Origin: Pristionchus mayeri
Lineage: Eukaryota; Nematoda; Chromadorea; Rhabditida; Neodiplogasteridae
NCBI GenBank assembly: GCA_036245805.1
Contig: BTRK01000004.1
Coordinates: 3,658,001-3,722,000 of the forward strand
Length of the DNA stretch: 64,000 nucleotides
Reading direction: 5' to 3'
Shown in pieces: positions 21,852-34,643 of the stretch. A program made the translations under genes and the position numbers. The notes under the pieces are model-generated. The model did no database searches and was not told the origin of the DNA. It worked only from the letters and a program-made list of their open reading frames with translations. Numbering within the stretch: the first letter of the stretch is position 1; each line of letters opens with the position of its first letter.

Positions 21852-24776
21852 TTAGTGGACGAAGCATCTGGTGGTCTCGAAGCAAGTCTCCTCGAAGGAG
21901 CGACGGAAGTTCTCGCAACCGAACCAGCCAGCCTGAAGAATTTCAGTACCTTCCTATTCATATATATCCTTCCTATTCGTCACTGATTGATATAATGAGA
22001 AATGGAATGAAGTTTCGTTGCTCGCTCGTAATGCTCGAGCAGATTTCATTACGATCAAGCCTGTGCTATGAATCGCTGATCTTGAACTTTCAGCTCGCAT
22101 AATAATAAATATCTAGTCCGATGTTCTTGGAAGAGTAAAAGTGAGTGACTGACTCCTCTGGGGTCGGTGGCCTGGCATCCTCTCGAGTAGGCGTCGTTAA
22201 GGCAGCTGGATGTCGTGTTCACGTGTCTGAATTGGAGATTTTACTGACGAAGCAAAGGATGAGTCGTCAATATTCCTTCAAACGAAGGCAATTCTAATCA
22301 TCGCTCACGCGCAGAACTGCTGGGGGTTCTGGCCGAGCTGGTAGGAGAAGTTGCTCATGCATGCCTGAAGTGCTGGCTCAATTTGCTTTCCATAAATAAA
22401 GAATACGTCATAGTCGGGCGAGGCCTTGGGCACGTACTTCATGCACTGGAACTGGTTGAGGGCCTCTGAAAATTATTGTTTGATCTACCTTAAATACAGT
22501 TTTCTAATGCATCACTGTTGTCGAAAGGAAGCTGTAATTTGTTCCTAAATATTCGCAATTCACCCTCGAATCCAGCGTTACAAAGGAAATCGAGCGACTG
22601 GTACGTCTGAACGTAGTTGTAGGCTTCCGAAGCAGTGGAACCGTCCTGGAAAAGTTGGAGTTTCATCGCAGAAAGTAGACATTGCGTCATCGTAGAAGCA
22701 ATTAGTCACCAAGATTAAATTGAGCTGAATGAACTCTAGACGAATTTCGGCTTCCTTTTTCAAGTCACAATAATAAGCATAGTGCACTTTGTTTGAAATT
22801 CAATCTTCCCAGCTTTCACATTAAAACTTCCGAATCATAATTAATTTCCTTCTGAATGAACCTCGGAGAGGAGGTTGTAGAGGGACACGCAGCTGTAGTA
22901 CTGAGCTCCCAGGCACTGGTAGAAGTAAGCGCGAGCACTGAAACAAATGAGCTGGATAGTTCGTATGACTGCGCACTAATGATGAAGGTAAATATTTACG
23001 ACTTAATTTTGCCGACTTATGCCAAAACAAACATCAAAGTTGCCACCTGCACATTTACTATATGAGGCCGTCCGCGATAGATTCAACAACTCGTAGCGAG
23101 GCCTCGGAACAGCCCAAAAAGTGGAACCCATGAAAACATGTTTTCTGGGGTAGTTTTCGATGATGAACATCGTGGTTCACTTCATTTTGCGTGAATCGTT
23201 CATTGAATGTTGGTGTGGTGCCATGTCACTTCCGGCCAAAATTGGTTTTTCGCTTGATTCCGGGTCAAAAGGAATGCTGGAAGCATGAAAGTTCGCGTAC
23301 CGGAGCAGAATTTAACGGAGAATCGAACCTTGTGTTTGGTTAAGAATGAATTTTTCTCGTTTATGTGATAATTTCACTTTTTGATTCCATAATTTGAGCG
23401 AGTGGAGACCGAAACAGATCGATGCGCCTTTTCATGCTGATTCGAATGGTATAGGCATGTGTGGGGATCAGAGGTACCCCACGGCCGCTGTATTCGTTTT
23501 TCCGCTTTTTGAATGCTTTCCACAGTGAAATCGAGTGATAATCGAGGAATGAGGGGGAGGAAAATGACTCGCCTCTCATTTTCGCCCCTCTTATTCCTCA
23601 TTTGTGTAGTGAAATGCTCAATAAAATCGGAAAAACGGTTGCAGCGGCCGTGGGGTACCTCTGATCCCCACACATGCCTATACCATTCGAATCAGCATGA
23701 AAAGGCGCATCGATCTGTTTCGGTCTCCACTCGCTCAAATTATGGAATCAAAAAGTGACATTATCACATAAACGATAAAAATTCATTCTTAACCAAACAC
23801 AAGGTTCGATTCTCCGTTAAATTCTGCTCCGGTACGCGAAATTTCATGCTTCCAGCATTCCTTTTGACCCGGAATCAAGCGAAATCCAATTTTGGCCGGA
23901 AGTGACATGGCACCACACCAACATTCAATGAACGATTCACGCAAAATGAAGTGAACCACGATGTTCATCATCGAAAACTACCCCAGAAAACATGTTTTCA
24001 TGGGTTCCACTTTTTGGGCTGTTCTGAGGCCTTGTTGAATTTATCGCGGACGGCCTCATATTGCAAAATCTCCCTTCCCACTCACTAGCAGAGGTTGAGG
24101 ATGTTGTTGATGCTCTGGTCAGCGTAGTCGTCAATCGCCTGCAATTCGTTTTTTTTTTAAATTCAGATTTTGATTAATAATTTTTCTTCACTCACCTGGG
24201 AGAGGTCGAAGGAGTTCTTCCAGTCAAGAGCAGTGTCGAATCCGAGGATGTTGTCGAACTCGGACTGAAAATCAGTTAAATTTCCTATTGGGCACACTGA
24301 TTACGTTGGGCACCACCCATCGTGAGGCGGTTGGGTGTCTGTAGCCCAAGCGACCGGAATATCCAGCCGCGCCTTTAGGAATCGTTCATTTATGTATGGG
24401 CAGTTTCTACTATTTTCGAAGCCATGATTTTTTTTTATTTTGTCATTTATCGAAAATCCCCGTACCTGGCATCTCTTCATGTTGTTCGTGATGCAGACTG
24501 CGGGGTTGTCCTGCTGCAAATTTCACGTTTTTCATATTTAATTTTTTTAAAGGTTTTCGAAAATGACCTTGGTGGGCGCCTTGGAGTTCTTGACGGCGAA
24601 TTCGGCGGCCTCCTCGGGCAGGCGAATCGTTGTGACGAACTGCAATTTTAGAGAGCATTTCCTTTCGAAATGAGCGAATTAAAACTATTTTTAAAATTAC
24701 TCCAAATGTACAAATAAAATACCTGTCCGAGGGCAACGGCGGCTAGCGCCACGACGGCGATCACGACAGCTCGCAT
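21852..24776 (-). CDS. Secreted cysteine-rich protein (DUF19/T20D4.11-like)
   Basis: Ten minus-strand exons join in phase to 254 residues: 24776-24723, 24639-24568, 24513-24466, 24264-24196, 24138-24086, 22937-22862, 22645-22564, 22465-22309, 22226-22154, 21932-21852. Exon 1 is a complete signal peptide (MRAVVIAVVALAAVALGQ). The mature part has about fifteen cysteines spaced along its length, for example CYARAYFYQCLGAQYYSC and GWFGCENFRRSFEETC, with no membrane segment. It is therefore an extracellular disulphide-bonded protein. The cysteine pattern resembles the nematode DUF19 family, whose function is mostly unknown; that assignment is from memory of the pattern. The ATG lies 2 nt after a TTTGCAG acceptor, a typical spliced-leader site. 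Intron 5 contains a 1-kb foldback element. Confidence 0.8.
23061..24060. mobile_element. 1-kb foldback element in an intron
   Basis: Two inverted arms of about 430 bp (about 23061-23497 and 23630-24060) begin and end with TATGAGGCCGTCCGCG and its complement. They are separated by about 130 bp. Because the arms match, two short reading frames of opposite strand share the same C-terminal peptide; neither is a gene. No transposase and no certain target duplication was seen. Confidence 0.8.
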
Positions 24777-26496
24777 TACTGCAAATGCGAAAATGAACTT
24801 TCATGAAACAAGAAAAATCACGAAAATACGGTGGGAATGATCGGGGACACGGAGAATGAAGCATTGCGAGTCACTTCTTGCCTCAGTGGGGCGTCATCTC
24901 TCTCTGATAAGAGAAGAGGCTGCAATGGTCGTAAATGAGTGGAGAGACGAGAGAGTGTGCGAATCGTGGAGGGTGTGCTGATACCGATGGAGGAGGGTGG
25001 AGGCATCTTTTTACGACTGCCTGAAAGCGAGGAAAGGCGAGCCTGGATGACGAATAATCAGGGGGAGAGGATGGGCTGATTGTGATTACGAAGTTCAGGG
25101 ACTATCTACCGAGCTTTGTAGAGTTTTTGAAGTGAACGACATCACTTACCATATCTGCAGCAGGGCTCAATACTGTGGCATTCAACTTTGGGCGGCAAAA
25201 CGGTGTGGCGATTTGAAGAATGAGTGACGGGTGGGAGAACTATAGTAGACAGTTGTTTTCACGATGCACAACCCCTCATCTATCATTTTCTCCATGGGTA
25301 CACAACGACTTGAAGCATTACGTTCTCGAGAACCCATCATCTACTTCCTCATCCATGACAAGGACAGCGAGAAGGAGAGCGGTAAACATTGGCCCCGCTC
25401 TCTCCATTACTCCTTCTCTCTAGACATTGAGTAGGTAGAGCGCATCCTTGAAATATGAGCAACGCAAAGGGCATATCATTGTTTTTCTTCAGTCCTCGGT
25501 TCACTTCCTGATTCTTCCGTTTCCTTTGCACATTTCGGCGTTCTCACCGAATTATTCACGCCTTGGCTAAGAGCTTTTGACTGCTTCCTGGCGGGAAAAC
25601 GTGATCCCCAATGCACGCTGAATATTGTCTGAACACGTGAGAATGCTTGCACGAAGGCATTTTGTTGTGCATTGCAGGCATGAAATTTGAACCACGAACG
25701 AAACCAAGTTCTGACACTCTGAGGTGTCGTGCAAGAAGATCGAAGAGCGATAAGGGCAATGGCATTCTGAAATGCCATTGCCCTTATGGACCTCACTGAG
25801 GTCCTCAGTTTTGAAAAAAGAAATGCAAAAATTGTACTTTCTAGTGCCCATGTCTGCTTTTTTCTTTCCTACTAACGCAGTGAGGATTCTGTAGTCGTTA
25901 GAAGTGAATCACTACTCTACGTACACTCATAATTACTGGGCCGCTCATTTGGTTACATTCGATGGACAAAACCTGACATAAATCAGGAATTTGTGAGCTA
26001 TGAACTCTGAATTGATGATCGTGGAGTTATTCTCCCTTCACGGTATAGTAATGGACCTAAAGGGAAAAGGGCAAACAATTTCAGGTGAAGTCGACTTCCC
26101 TATTCACCTACCCACACAATACTGAAGGGACGTCATTTCCCTTTCAATCTCCCGAACTGTCCTGCTGCGAAATACCCCATAACAAGGCGATCATAAATAG
26201 TCGTAATCAACATGAAAGAAAACAAATGTGGGATAAAAAATACCAGGAAGCGATACTATATTGGTTATGCGCGTGCGTTACTTTGAACTTCCTTATTGAA
26301 AACGATCTTCGTTTTTCGTCCTCTATGTCTCCTAGATCGAGCTCCCCACTCTCCATGGGCAACGCACTGATGAAACCTGCTCATCGTAGAACTGACTGCG
26401 ACTCACTGGACCGAGACGTCCAACTGCACTAATTAGGAAGCGCACGTGCTTGTTCCTGTCTAGGCGTCCCTCCTAATTTAAAAGTCTTGTGATGTA
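24777..26496. other. Intergenic spacer with a short perfect hairpin
   Basis: No gene was recognised. At about 25749-25788 an almost perfect inverted repeat (ATAAGGGCAATGGCATT, 4-base loop, complement) is followed at once by a second small one (GGACCTCACTGAGGTCC). The function of the pair is unknown. Confidence 0.5.
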
Positions 26497-27000
26497 TTAG
26501 GTTGGTTCATAAGTTTCTTTCTTTTTTATTTTTCAAATTTCGGTTGGCGTGCCTAGACTCTCATGATTTTATGAAGACCATGTGTTATGGCCATGGCATT
26601 ATGAGAAGGTGATAAGTCTCACAAAATTAACATCGGAAAACGGCTATTTTAAGCATTTTGGGATAAATTCAGGTTATCGAATACTTGTGGGATTCTGATT
26701 CTGCCCAATTGAGAAACACTTGGGCAGGAGTTCTTTGTACTACTAAGCACAAAAAATCCGGATTCGAGCGTGTGTGGGAGGCAGGGGAATCCAAAAAGTG
26801 TTGATTTCAGCAGATGAATCTGAACATGATTATTTCGAAGTCAGCAGTTCTTGAACAGGAAGTAATATCATGTCCTAAATTTGTTTGCATACTTATAGAG
26901 GAAAGTATTTCACAACCCATCGAAATTGAGCATTCATCAACGTTGTGAAGGAAATTGCGCTTAGCAATTTGTGATCTATGATTTTCAAATAAATAAATAG

Positions 27001-27039
27001 ATTCTCCATTCTCCATTCTCCATTCTCCATTCTCCATTC
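27001..27039. repeat. (ATTCTCC)5 tandem repeat
   Basis: Five consecutive heptamer copies at the 5' end of the RTE-type element. Confidence 0.9.
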
Positions 27040-27091
27040 GAGCGCGGCTGAGAGGCGGTCGATCTCGACTTCTCTCTCTGTCTGTTCTCGT

Positions 27092-29729
27092 TTGGGAGTC
27101 CCCCGGCGTCGACTTGGACAACCGTCGGTGGTATCTGTCTGCTGCATGCCCGTCGATACTCTTCGAATCGGGACGCTCAACTGCAGGACGCTCAAGAAGG
27201 ACGACAGGATAATCGAGATCGAGGATGCAGTGAGTAAATGCCCTTTTGACATCATCGCCCTCCAGGAGACCAGGCGCAAGGGCCATACTAGCCTTACCCT
27301 ATCCAATTATCTGCTAGTGGCATACGGTATTCAATCAAGCCATGGTACCGGCTTCCTGGTGGACAAACAATGGGCGAACTCAAGCATCTTCCACCCTGTC
27401 AATCCTCGTCTCTCGTACCTGGATATCCCATCAATCGGGTTGCGTATTATCAACGCCTACGCACCTACCTCTTCTTACCCGGATCAAGTCTTCACTACCT
27501 TTCTAAACGAGCTAAGCACACTAATTGCAACCTCTACCCGTCGTGTTCGACTGCCGGGGGGTGGAAGGGGGCATATAGTGGTGCTCGGTGACTTCAACTC
27601 GAAGATCGGATCCAGAGAAGCGATTGAGGAGCGATTTATCGGAAGACATGGACTGGGAGAAAGAAACGAAAGAGGGCAAAGCTTGGTCGACTTCTGCATG
27701 GAAGCAAAGATGTTCGTACACAACACTCGCTTTCAAAAACGCGATACTCGGAAGTGGACATGGCTCAGCCCGAACATGCAATCCCGTAATGCAATCGATT
27801 ATGTCATGACGACCAATCCAAAAATAGTGCAAGACGTCTTTATTGTCGGGAGCTTTGATTTCGCAACTGACCATAGGCTTTTGATGGCCATAGTCAAAAT
27901 AACGTCAGAAGTGAAACGTCGTTTCCACAAGTCTCGGCCAAAAGTGCAACTTGATAAGAACAAATTTGTGTCCGGAATATTGTCTCTAACGCGAACCGAT
28001 GTGAATAGTTACGAAAGGATGACTTCTGCAATCCAATCAATTGCTGACGAATCCACGACACAGGTTCGATCTGAAGATCGATTTTCACCACAAACCAAGA
28101 AACTGTTTGCTGAAAGACGAAGATTAAGAGATCAAAATCCTACGCCGATCATTCGAATGCAATTTTCAGTCACTAGTAAAGCACTGCGTTTCTCGATTCA
28201 AAACGACATAAGAAAGCGTCATCTGGAAATAGTTCGACAAGCAGTGGAATATGGATATAGTACGAAAAAGGCTCTAAGGAGTTCACAAATAGGACAGACA
28301 AAACTATTCCAACTCGAACGAGAAGATGGCACAATTGCGAACACGAAGAATGAACTGGATACTGTAGTCAAGAATTATTACGATGACTTATTCCGAAGAA
28401 CGAGACGGCCGAAACGAGAAAAATTTCTGACAAATGACTTCTTCCCACCAATTATCGAAAGTGAAGTATGGATTTACAAACTGAAAAACGGAAAGTCCCC
28501 TGGCCCGGACAAGGTAACAGCAGAGATGTTGAAGTACGGTAGTGACATCCTTGTCAAACCCCTTTGCTCTCTGTTCAACAAAGAAAAAACGTTGTCCACG
28601 AGCCAACCACCGGAGCAAGCCGGCTTTCGCAAGAACTATGCAACAACGGACCACATGTTTACTCTCCACGAACTGATGAGCAAGTCGGTTGAGTACAACT
28701 TTCCATTGTACCTGGTCTTGATTGATTTTGCAAAAGCTTTTGATTCGGTAGAATTCAGTGGCTTGTGGAGTGCATTATTTCAACAAGGAATCCACTCGAA
28801 GATCGTGAACACCTTGCGACAAGTATACCAAAAGGCCAATGTTTTCGTAAGAGTTGGATCGAGCAAAGTGCCCATTGATGTAGAAAGAGGCGTCCGTCAA
28901 GGAGATCCGTTGTCTCCCCACCTCTTTAACAGTGTACTGGAAGGTGTATTTCGTGAAATGAATTGGGATGTTTTTGGAATAAGGATCGACGGAAGAAATC
29001 TGACCCATTTGCGATACGCAGATGACATCGTCCTAATTTCACATGACCCCAAAGAAGTTTCAAGTATGTTGCGTGAATTGGTGAATGCGAGCAAAAAAGT
29101 TGGATTGAAAATAAACCAAAAGAAAACTGTCGCCATGAATGAACCGTACTCCAGTATCACTTCACATCGAACAAGATTCTTTGAGCTATGTCAGCAGTTT
29201 TGTCTACCTTGGCGTCCGAGTATCATTCGACAACAACTTATTGCTTGAACTAAACAGAAGGATCGGAAGTGCGTGGAAAGCATTCAACAAATTTCACGAT
29301 TTTCTTACCAACCGGGCTGTCGCAATGGGACTGAAAGCTAGAGTTTACCGTATGTGCATAGAGCCTGCTCTACTGTATGGCAGTGAAATCTGGAGCTCAA
29401 CGAAGAAAGCAAGAACGAGATTGATTGTGGCACAGCGTTCGATGATGAGAAAAATGGCCGGAGTAACGAGAATGGATAGGAAGAGCAATGAGTGGTTAGC
29501 AAACAAAGTACCGATACAAGATGTTCGAGTCCGAGCTATGCACAAGAAATGGACTTGGGCACGACGAATTGCATCACTGGACGACGATAGATGGACGCAG
29601 AGAATTGTTTTCTGGACACCGTGGGATAAGGAAAGACCGATTGGACGACCAAGAACGAGATGGCGGGATGAAATAGTGGAGCGAGTAGGAATAAACTGGG
29701 CTGATATTTTGCAGAAGATACCCCGATAA
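27092..29729 (+). pseudogene. RTE-type retrotransposon polyprotein (endonuclease plus reverse transcriptase), decayed
   Basis: A first open frame (27092-29248, 718 codons) holds an apurinic-type endonuclease: IGTLNCRTL near residue 25, ALQETRRKG, GDFNSKIGSR and IDYVM with a final DHRLL. It is followed by a reverse transcriptase with NGKSPGPDKVTAEML, FRKNYATTDH, VLIDFAKAFDSVE, GVRQGDPLSPHLF and the catalytic YADD at residues 642-645. Two defects are visible. Between SLFN and PPEQAGFRK the usual reverse-transcriptase block of some tens of residues is missing, an internal in-frame deletion. Near 29134-29142 a four-base repeat (ATGAATGA) coincides with a frameshift, so the C-terminal part continues in another frame (to 29729, ending KIPR). 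It is inactive in cis. Its role would have been target-primed retrotransposition in the nucleus. Confidence 0.85.
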
Positions 29730-30849
29730 ATGGACCGACGGCATGATTCAACAGGCCCATGCCCTGAAGTTTGAATAAATTGATTTTGATTTGATTTTCA
29801 AAGACAGTAGTTCTGTAATTGGGCCAACATTTCTAGTAGGTTTCTCATGGCAGGTTTGGTGGGCTATGTCGTTTGATATACCCAGACAAAGTACTTTGTA
29901 ATAATGTGCTAAATGTAGCCTTTGCGCTATTCCCCTCGGAGCATAGAGCAATTGAAAAGTCGGACTGCTCGAGATGGTCCGATTACTTCCGAACTAAAAT
30001 GCTCTATTCTAATTGATCGAATCAACCCAATATAGTATTCGCTATAGTGTGTACCCATGTCTGTATCAACATCAAAAACAATTATTTGATTGGCTCGTTG
30101 CGACTACCTAGGGAGGTCAGAATGTTGGTGCCTGAAAAAAGAAAGAAACTTATGAACCAACCTAATAGTTCCTCCACCAACGGAAATACAAAGGCTAGCC
30201 GAGAATCCTCACATGATATCTTTTGAAAACCATCGCTGTCCAAGTCTGGTAAACGTTTCGCGTTTGCTCACAGATAAATGAGTTATTGAAAATTCAAATT
30301 CCGTTGTTCGCAATCCGAACTATTCTCTCTCTGAAATGCGACACCACTACTGTTTTTTCTGCCATTCCACATGTTTTCGTATGCTGTAGGACCTATATAG
30401 CCCCTGAATTCTAATTCAGCACCACGAAATGAACCTGCATCTTCTCATTGTTCTGTTGACCATGTTGTTGCGGAACAAGCTGCAGAATGGCAAATGAATT
30501 CCTGCTACGTGATGAACTCTAATGCATTGTTGCGGCTAATTCGCCCTCTGCTCTCTTCTTTCTTCTGCATTTCGATGGTTAATCCATTCATCCTCCCCTC
30601 GTGAGGTGTCAATAACCTTCACTCTACGAGTCGCCCCTTCTAGTTCCTCCATCGAGAGAACAACACGTCAGCAAGCCTTTGCCTTCTAAAATATGGTTAC
30701 CCGTATTCTATGAGAACCTGATCATAGACCGTACGACTTCTTTCGCGAACTTTCCACTTCTTAGGCTTCCACGCTTTTCCACGCCTGAGGAAACCATTTG
30801 ATGCCTCACTGGAAGCAACGTCAACGCAAGACGAGAACCGACACGGATC

Positions 30850-31380
30850 CAGGTTAGAGTTCGCAATTCGGGCCGAGCCATTCGGTCTCGCACCGCGGCC
30901 CGCGATCGGTGAGCGAAGAATGAAAAGGCCCGAAACCGACGTGCAATTATTGAGAGAGGCCCGAAACCGGAGAGAAAAAAAATGTGTTGAAATCAGAATA
31001 AGATTGGGACAAAACGAAATATTTATCACAATTAACGAAACAATTAACATTAGGTTAGGGAAGCTCGTAAATTAGATTTGAGGGGTTAGTCTGCAGTAAT
31101 CGGGTCTTGCAGCGTGTCTTCATTCATTTCAGCGTATTCAGCAATATCACAAGGATATGTCGCAGGTTTCGATCTCGCGAACTCGCGAGATCGAAAGATC
31201 AACGATCCGGAATAGTTAGAAGATGGTTTTTACGTGCATTTCCTCTTCTCGGTTTCGGGCCTCTCTCAATAATTGCACGTCGGTTTCGGGCCTCCCTCCC
31301 TCTCATTCCTCGTTCACGGGGCCCCGTGGTATCGGGCCGTCTCGTTTATCGAACTCTAATCCAGGTTTTCATGGATCTAA
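30850..31380. repeat. G+C-rich inverted repeat (foldback)
   Basis: The arms at about 30850-30975 and 31235-31375 are inverted copies; both contain CGACGTGCAATTATTGAG flanked by GGCCCGAAACCG and CTAACCTGGATC-like sequence. Within each arm GGCCCGAAACCG occurs twice. The termini were not resolved. Confidence 0.65.
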
Positions 31381-32528
31381 AATCCCATACCAACTCAGGT
31401 TCCAGATAAATATCTCAACCACCCTCAAATCTCACGAAAATCACATCAATAGCGTGCGATAAGGTCGAGGGCAGCACTTTTTTTCCAGGGTAAACCTCGA
31501 CTGCTTCATTCTGGCACGCACCGATAAGAAGCGAACGTATACAACTTCTTTGAGATTCACACTCTGATGTTGATGTAGATTTTTAAATGACATGAACGGT
31601 AGAATAGCGTGCAAACGAGGACAAAATGAATAGCCGAACTCACAGTTGCATCTATTTCGACAGAACGATGCTTATAATTTCCTGCTCATGGTAATTCAAC
31701 AAATTGTGTCACCCATTCTAGTTCCTCGTCCGCGGTGAGCATCGAAAATATTTCGCATTTTGCACGATTCTTCCTCTTTCGATAAAAGCTTTCGTCGCCA
31801 TTCTTCGCTACGCCGATCATAGATGCAGGCCAATAACTGAATTGAAAATATTCACGGAGCGGAATGAAAAGATCGGTGGCAGTATCAAAACATCCCAGTC
31901 TTTTCATAAAATCAGATCAATATCGTGGCTAAAGTTAGCGAAAGTGCGTTTCCCTGACTCCTAACGCACACCCTCGCTATTCAGTCACGCACCGTCAGCA
32001 AATTCAATTTTCTATAGATTAGGATTTTCTCAGAATATTCGATTCTAAATTTCTCGTGAACCATAAATAACGTGCAACGTGGCAATCAGCTAGCGTTCGA
32101 GCTGAAATAATCATATGCCGGATATATTTACCGCATTTTGGTTACTCTCCCCCCTCGGGATTCGCCTGTGCTCTCTCCATCACTCTCCGCTTCCTTCCAC
32201 CTTGCGCATCTCGACGGATGGGAAATGAAAACTCACGCAGAAGCAGCGCGCAATTCAATAACTAGCAATTCCCCAGTTGGAATAGCAATCTATCCTGCAC
32301 GATCACTGGTCACTACTCGGCAAGTTCTCGGAGCTCTATCATTTTTGACCAATTCTCTATACATCTGTTCTCGTATTTTCGATGTTGTCTATGCTCATGC
32401 TGCCCGATTCATTTTCGTTCACACATTCAGCGGTGGCTGGTTACACGCACACTGTCTGACCATCGCATGCGCTAAATCGGCCTGAAAACGACAAGTAGCA
32501 GCGCGTATCGTCGTCAATCCCTGGTCAC

Positions 32529-32641
32529 TAGAGTTCGAGAAACGATACGACGATCTCTTCATTCTGCACACTCTCTAGACCGGTCGATCGGCGAGAGAGT
32601 GCATAGAATGAAGAGAGCGTGGTATCGTTTCTCGAACTCTA
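32529..32641. mobile_element. 113-bp MITE (family 3)
   Basis: Hairpin with ends TAGAGTTCGAGAAACGATAC and its complement. Flanks CTGGTCAC/CTCGTAAC agree at six of eight positions. A second copy of the same length lies at 60126-60238. Confidence 0.8.
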
Positions 32642-32704
32642 CTCGTAACCTCCACTTATCCCGTTCTCTCCTCCATTCTCGCGTGCAGACTCGTGTATTA
32701 TTCT

Positions 32705-32798
32705 GAGCAATGGTCTGACTCTCTTCATATCACACACTCTCTCGCCGGTTAGAGAAAGCGAGAGTGCATGAGATTTGGAGAGAGTCAGACGATTACTC
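32705..32798. mobile_element. 94-bp hAT-type MITE (family 1)
   Basis: Hairpin with GAGCAATG/GATTACTC ends and a perfect 8-bp target duplication ATTATTCT (32697-32704, 32799-32806). Confidence 0.92.
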
Positions 32799-34643
32799 AT
32801 TATTCTGTATCCCCTCTTCCGTCGCTGTCTCTCTTTCCCTTCATCTCTCTTTGACGAGTCTCTAAATGCACAGAGGAGAGGTCAGCCTCATTCTCTTGAG
32901 CTTCGATCTCCTTCCTCTCTCGCCCATTTCATTGCCCGTCGAGGTGTTGTTCGCAATTCAACCCGAGACCCCAGATCCCTGTCTAGAATTTCGAGTACTG
33001 CCTACTAGAGCGCTCCTTTTTGCACTGTCTCTGTAAGCAAAAAGGGATGTTAGACTCTCGAATCTGGACTATTTTGGTCGGTCAGTCGTTTAGTTGGCGT
33101 CTAGCCAGTCTGCCCACCGACCGAGACCCGAACGTTAAACCCGAGAGGGGGAAGGGAGAGATAGAGAGAGAAAGAGGACTGAGTATGTTGTTTGTCCTAC
33201 AGGGGGTACGACATCATCCGTCACTACTAACCGTGTCTAACTGTGGGATGTCCCCCTCTGGTCTCTTTCTCCTTGCAGTTCAACTCCTCCTTCCCACCAC
33301 TCGTTTCTTTCTTCTGGCTCTGGCCCCGCCCCGCTATGTAAGCCCCGCTTACTTTAGCGAGTCCTCGATTCGTCGCATCTGCGTTGAAAAGGAACTATCG
33401 CGTCGCCCACTTTTTGCCGTCGTTCATAGAATAAACAGGCACGGCGCTAAGTGGTTTCTGTCCGATCGGAGCATAAACGGCTTACTTAGCAAACGGCTCT
33501 AAATATCGCTTCGTCTCATGCACCAACTGTCCTTTCCCTGATCATTTCCTGCTCTTTTCTCATTCCCTCGACCGATCTTCATTCCTTGCAATATAATGAG
33601 TTTCTTATTGCGCAGGATTCTCGTTAGCGTACGCAATGAACCGAGTGAATATCCACCTCCTTCCCAGCTTCCCTCGCGCTCGCATTATATTCGCTGATTG
33701 TGTGAATTCATCTCTCTCTGGCTGCCTGACTCTTTGAAATAGCTCTCTGCCACCATCTATCACTGATCTCGTCGAATACTCACCTGTCCACTCGTAGCTT
33801 CACGCTTTTTTCCGCCACCTGTCGGGCTATTCTTCCCTATCTCCTTCCATTTTGCAATTATCTTGCAATTTGCTCGCATTTTGCAACGCCCCGAGGTCAT
33901 CCTGGCCAATTTAAATGCATATTAGAACGTTCACGACCTCTCATCCGAAATAAGGAAATTGGCATTTCCTTCTTCATTCCTGATCTCGTGCTATGCGCGG
34001 TCACTTGGAGTGTTTTGTGCCCTGTTTTAGGCCCTCTTTAGGAGCGAGTCTTATTGGATTAACCAGAGAGAGCACTACGGCGTCGTTGTCGTTTCCTAGC
34101 GGGGGTGTGAAACGTCAAGCGGAGAGGGAGAAAACACAATTCCGGAAAGTAACTTGTTCCGTTTTACGACAGGATGGAAGGGGGCATCCCTCAATTTCGA
34201 GTGGGGCGACATTACGTGGGGGGAGTGGCCGACCTCCTCCCTCTCGAATTTCCCCCCTCAACGATGAGGAGCCAGACAGCGCCTTCGGAAGGCGACGCTT
34301 TCAATCGTCGTGGTTCGGCTTGCGCTAGACGCCTTTATTCGTATCCGTGCCTCAATCCGTGAAAGCACCCTTGTATTCTGACGTCTGCTTGTTTGTGTTC
34401 GATCAAGTTCTCGTCGATTTCGCAGCTGTCATTAATTTTCTCACACCACTTCCCCTCAGTACCCTCACACACCTCTCTTTCCCCTCCTTTCCGTTCTCAT
34501 TCGATTTACTCTACCGCCAATCCACCAGAAATCGAAATATCTATCGTCCCCCTCAGTGTTCTCAACTCCTTCTCATCCGTCCTTTCAGCACGCCACACCT
34601 CTCAGCGGAGCACGATATACCAGGTGTTCCGCGTCCCGCGTCC

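Larger units (their letters stand above)
26990..29791 (+). mobile_element. RTE-type non-LTR retrotransposon nested in the mariner-type element
   Basis: The retroelement is flanked by an 11-bp duplication TGATTTTCAAA (26979-26989 and 29792-29802). It begins near a run of five ATTCTCC units (about 27001-27039), encodes endonuclease and reverse transcriptase, and ends in a TGATTT-rich simple tail typical of RTE-clade elements. The coding region is damaged (see the CDS entry), so it is not autonomous. Confidence 0.85.
26497..30165. mobile_element. Mariner-ended (Tc1/mariner-type) element, split by a retrotransposon
   Basis: The outer ends TTAGGTTGGTTCATAAGTTT and its complement are flanked by TA on both sides (26495-26496, 30166-30167). 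This is a typical mariner-type terminal repeat and target site. About 480 bp on the left and 370 bp on the right remain of the element itself. No transposase motif could be read in either part, so it is a non-autonomous or badly decayed copy. Its centre is occupied by an RTE-type retrotransposon. Confidence 0.85.
30166..34643. other. Gene-poor 4.5-kb spacer with transposon debris
   Basis: Upstream of the large GPCR gene. It holds an inverted G+C-rich repeat (about 30850-31380), a family 3 MITE (32529-32641) and a family 1 MITE (32705-32798). The remaining sequence has only short unsupported frames. The promoter of the GPCR gene should lie near its right end, but no specific element could be recognised. 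Confidence 0.5.

Noticed and set aside
23374..23758. Two frames on opposite strands with identical C-termini
   Set aside because: They are mirror images created by the inverted arms of the foldback at 23061-24060.
26530..26980. Mariner transposase remnant in the left part of the mariner-ended element
   Set aside because: Neither strand gave recognisable transposase motifs in any frame, so only the terminal repeats are claimed.
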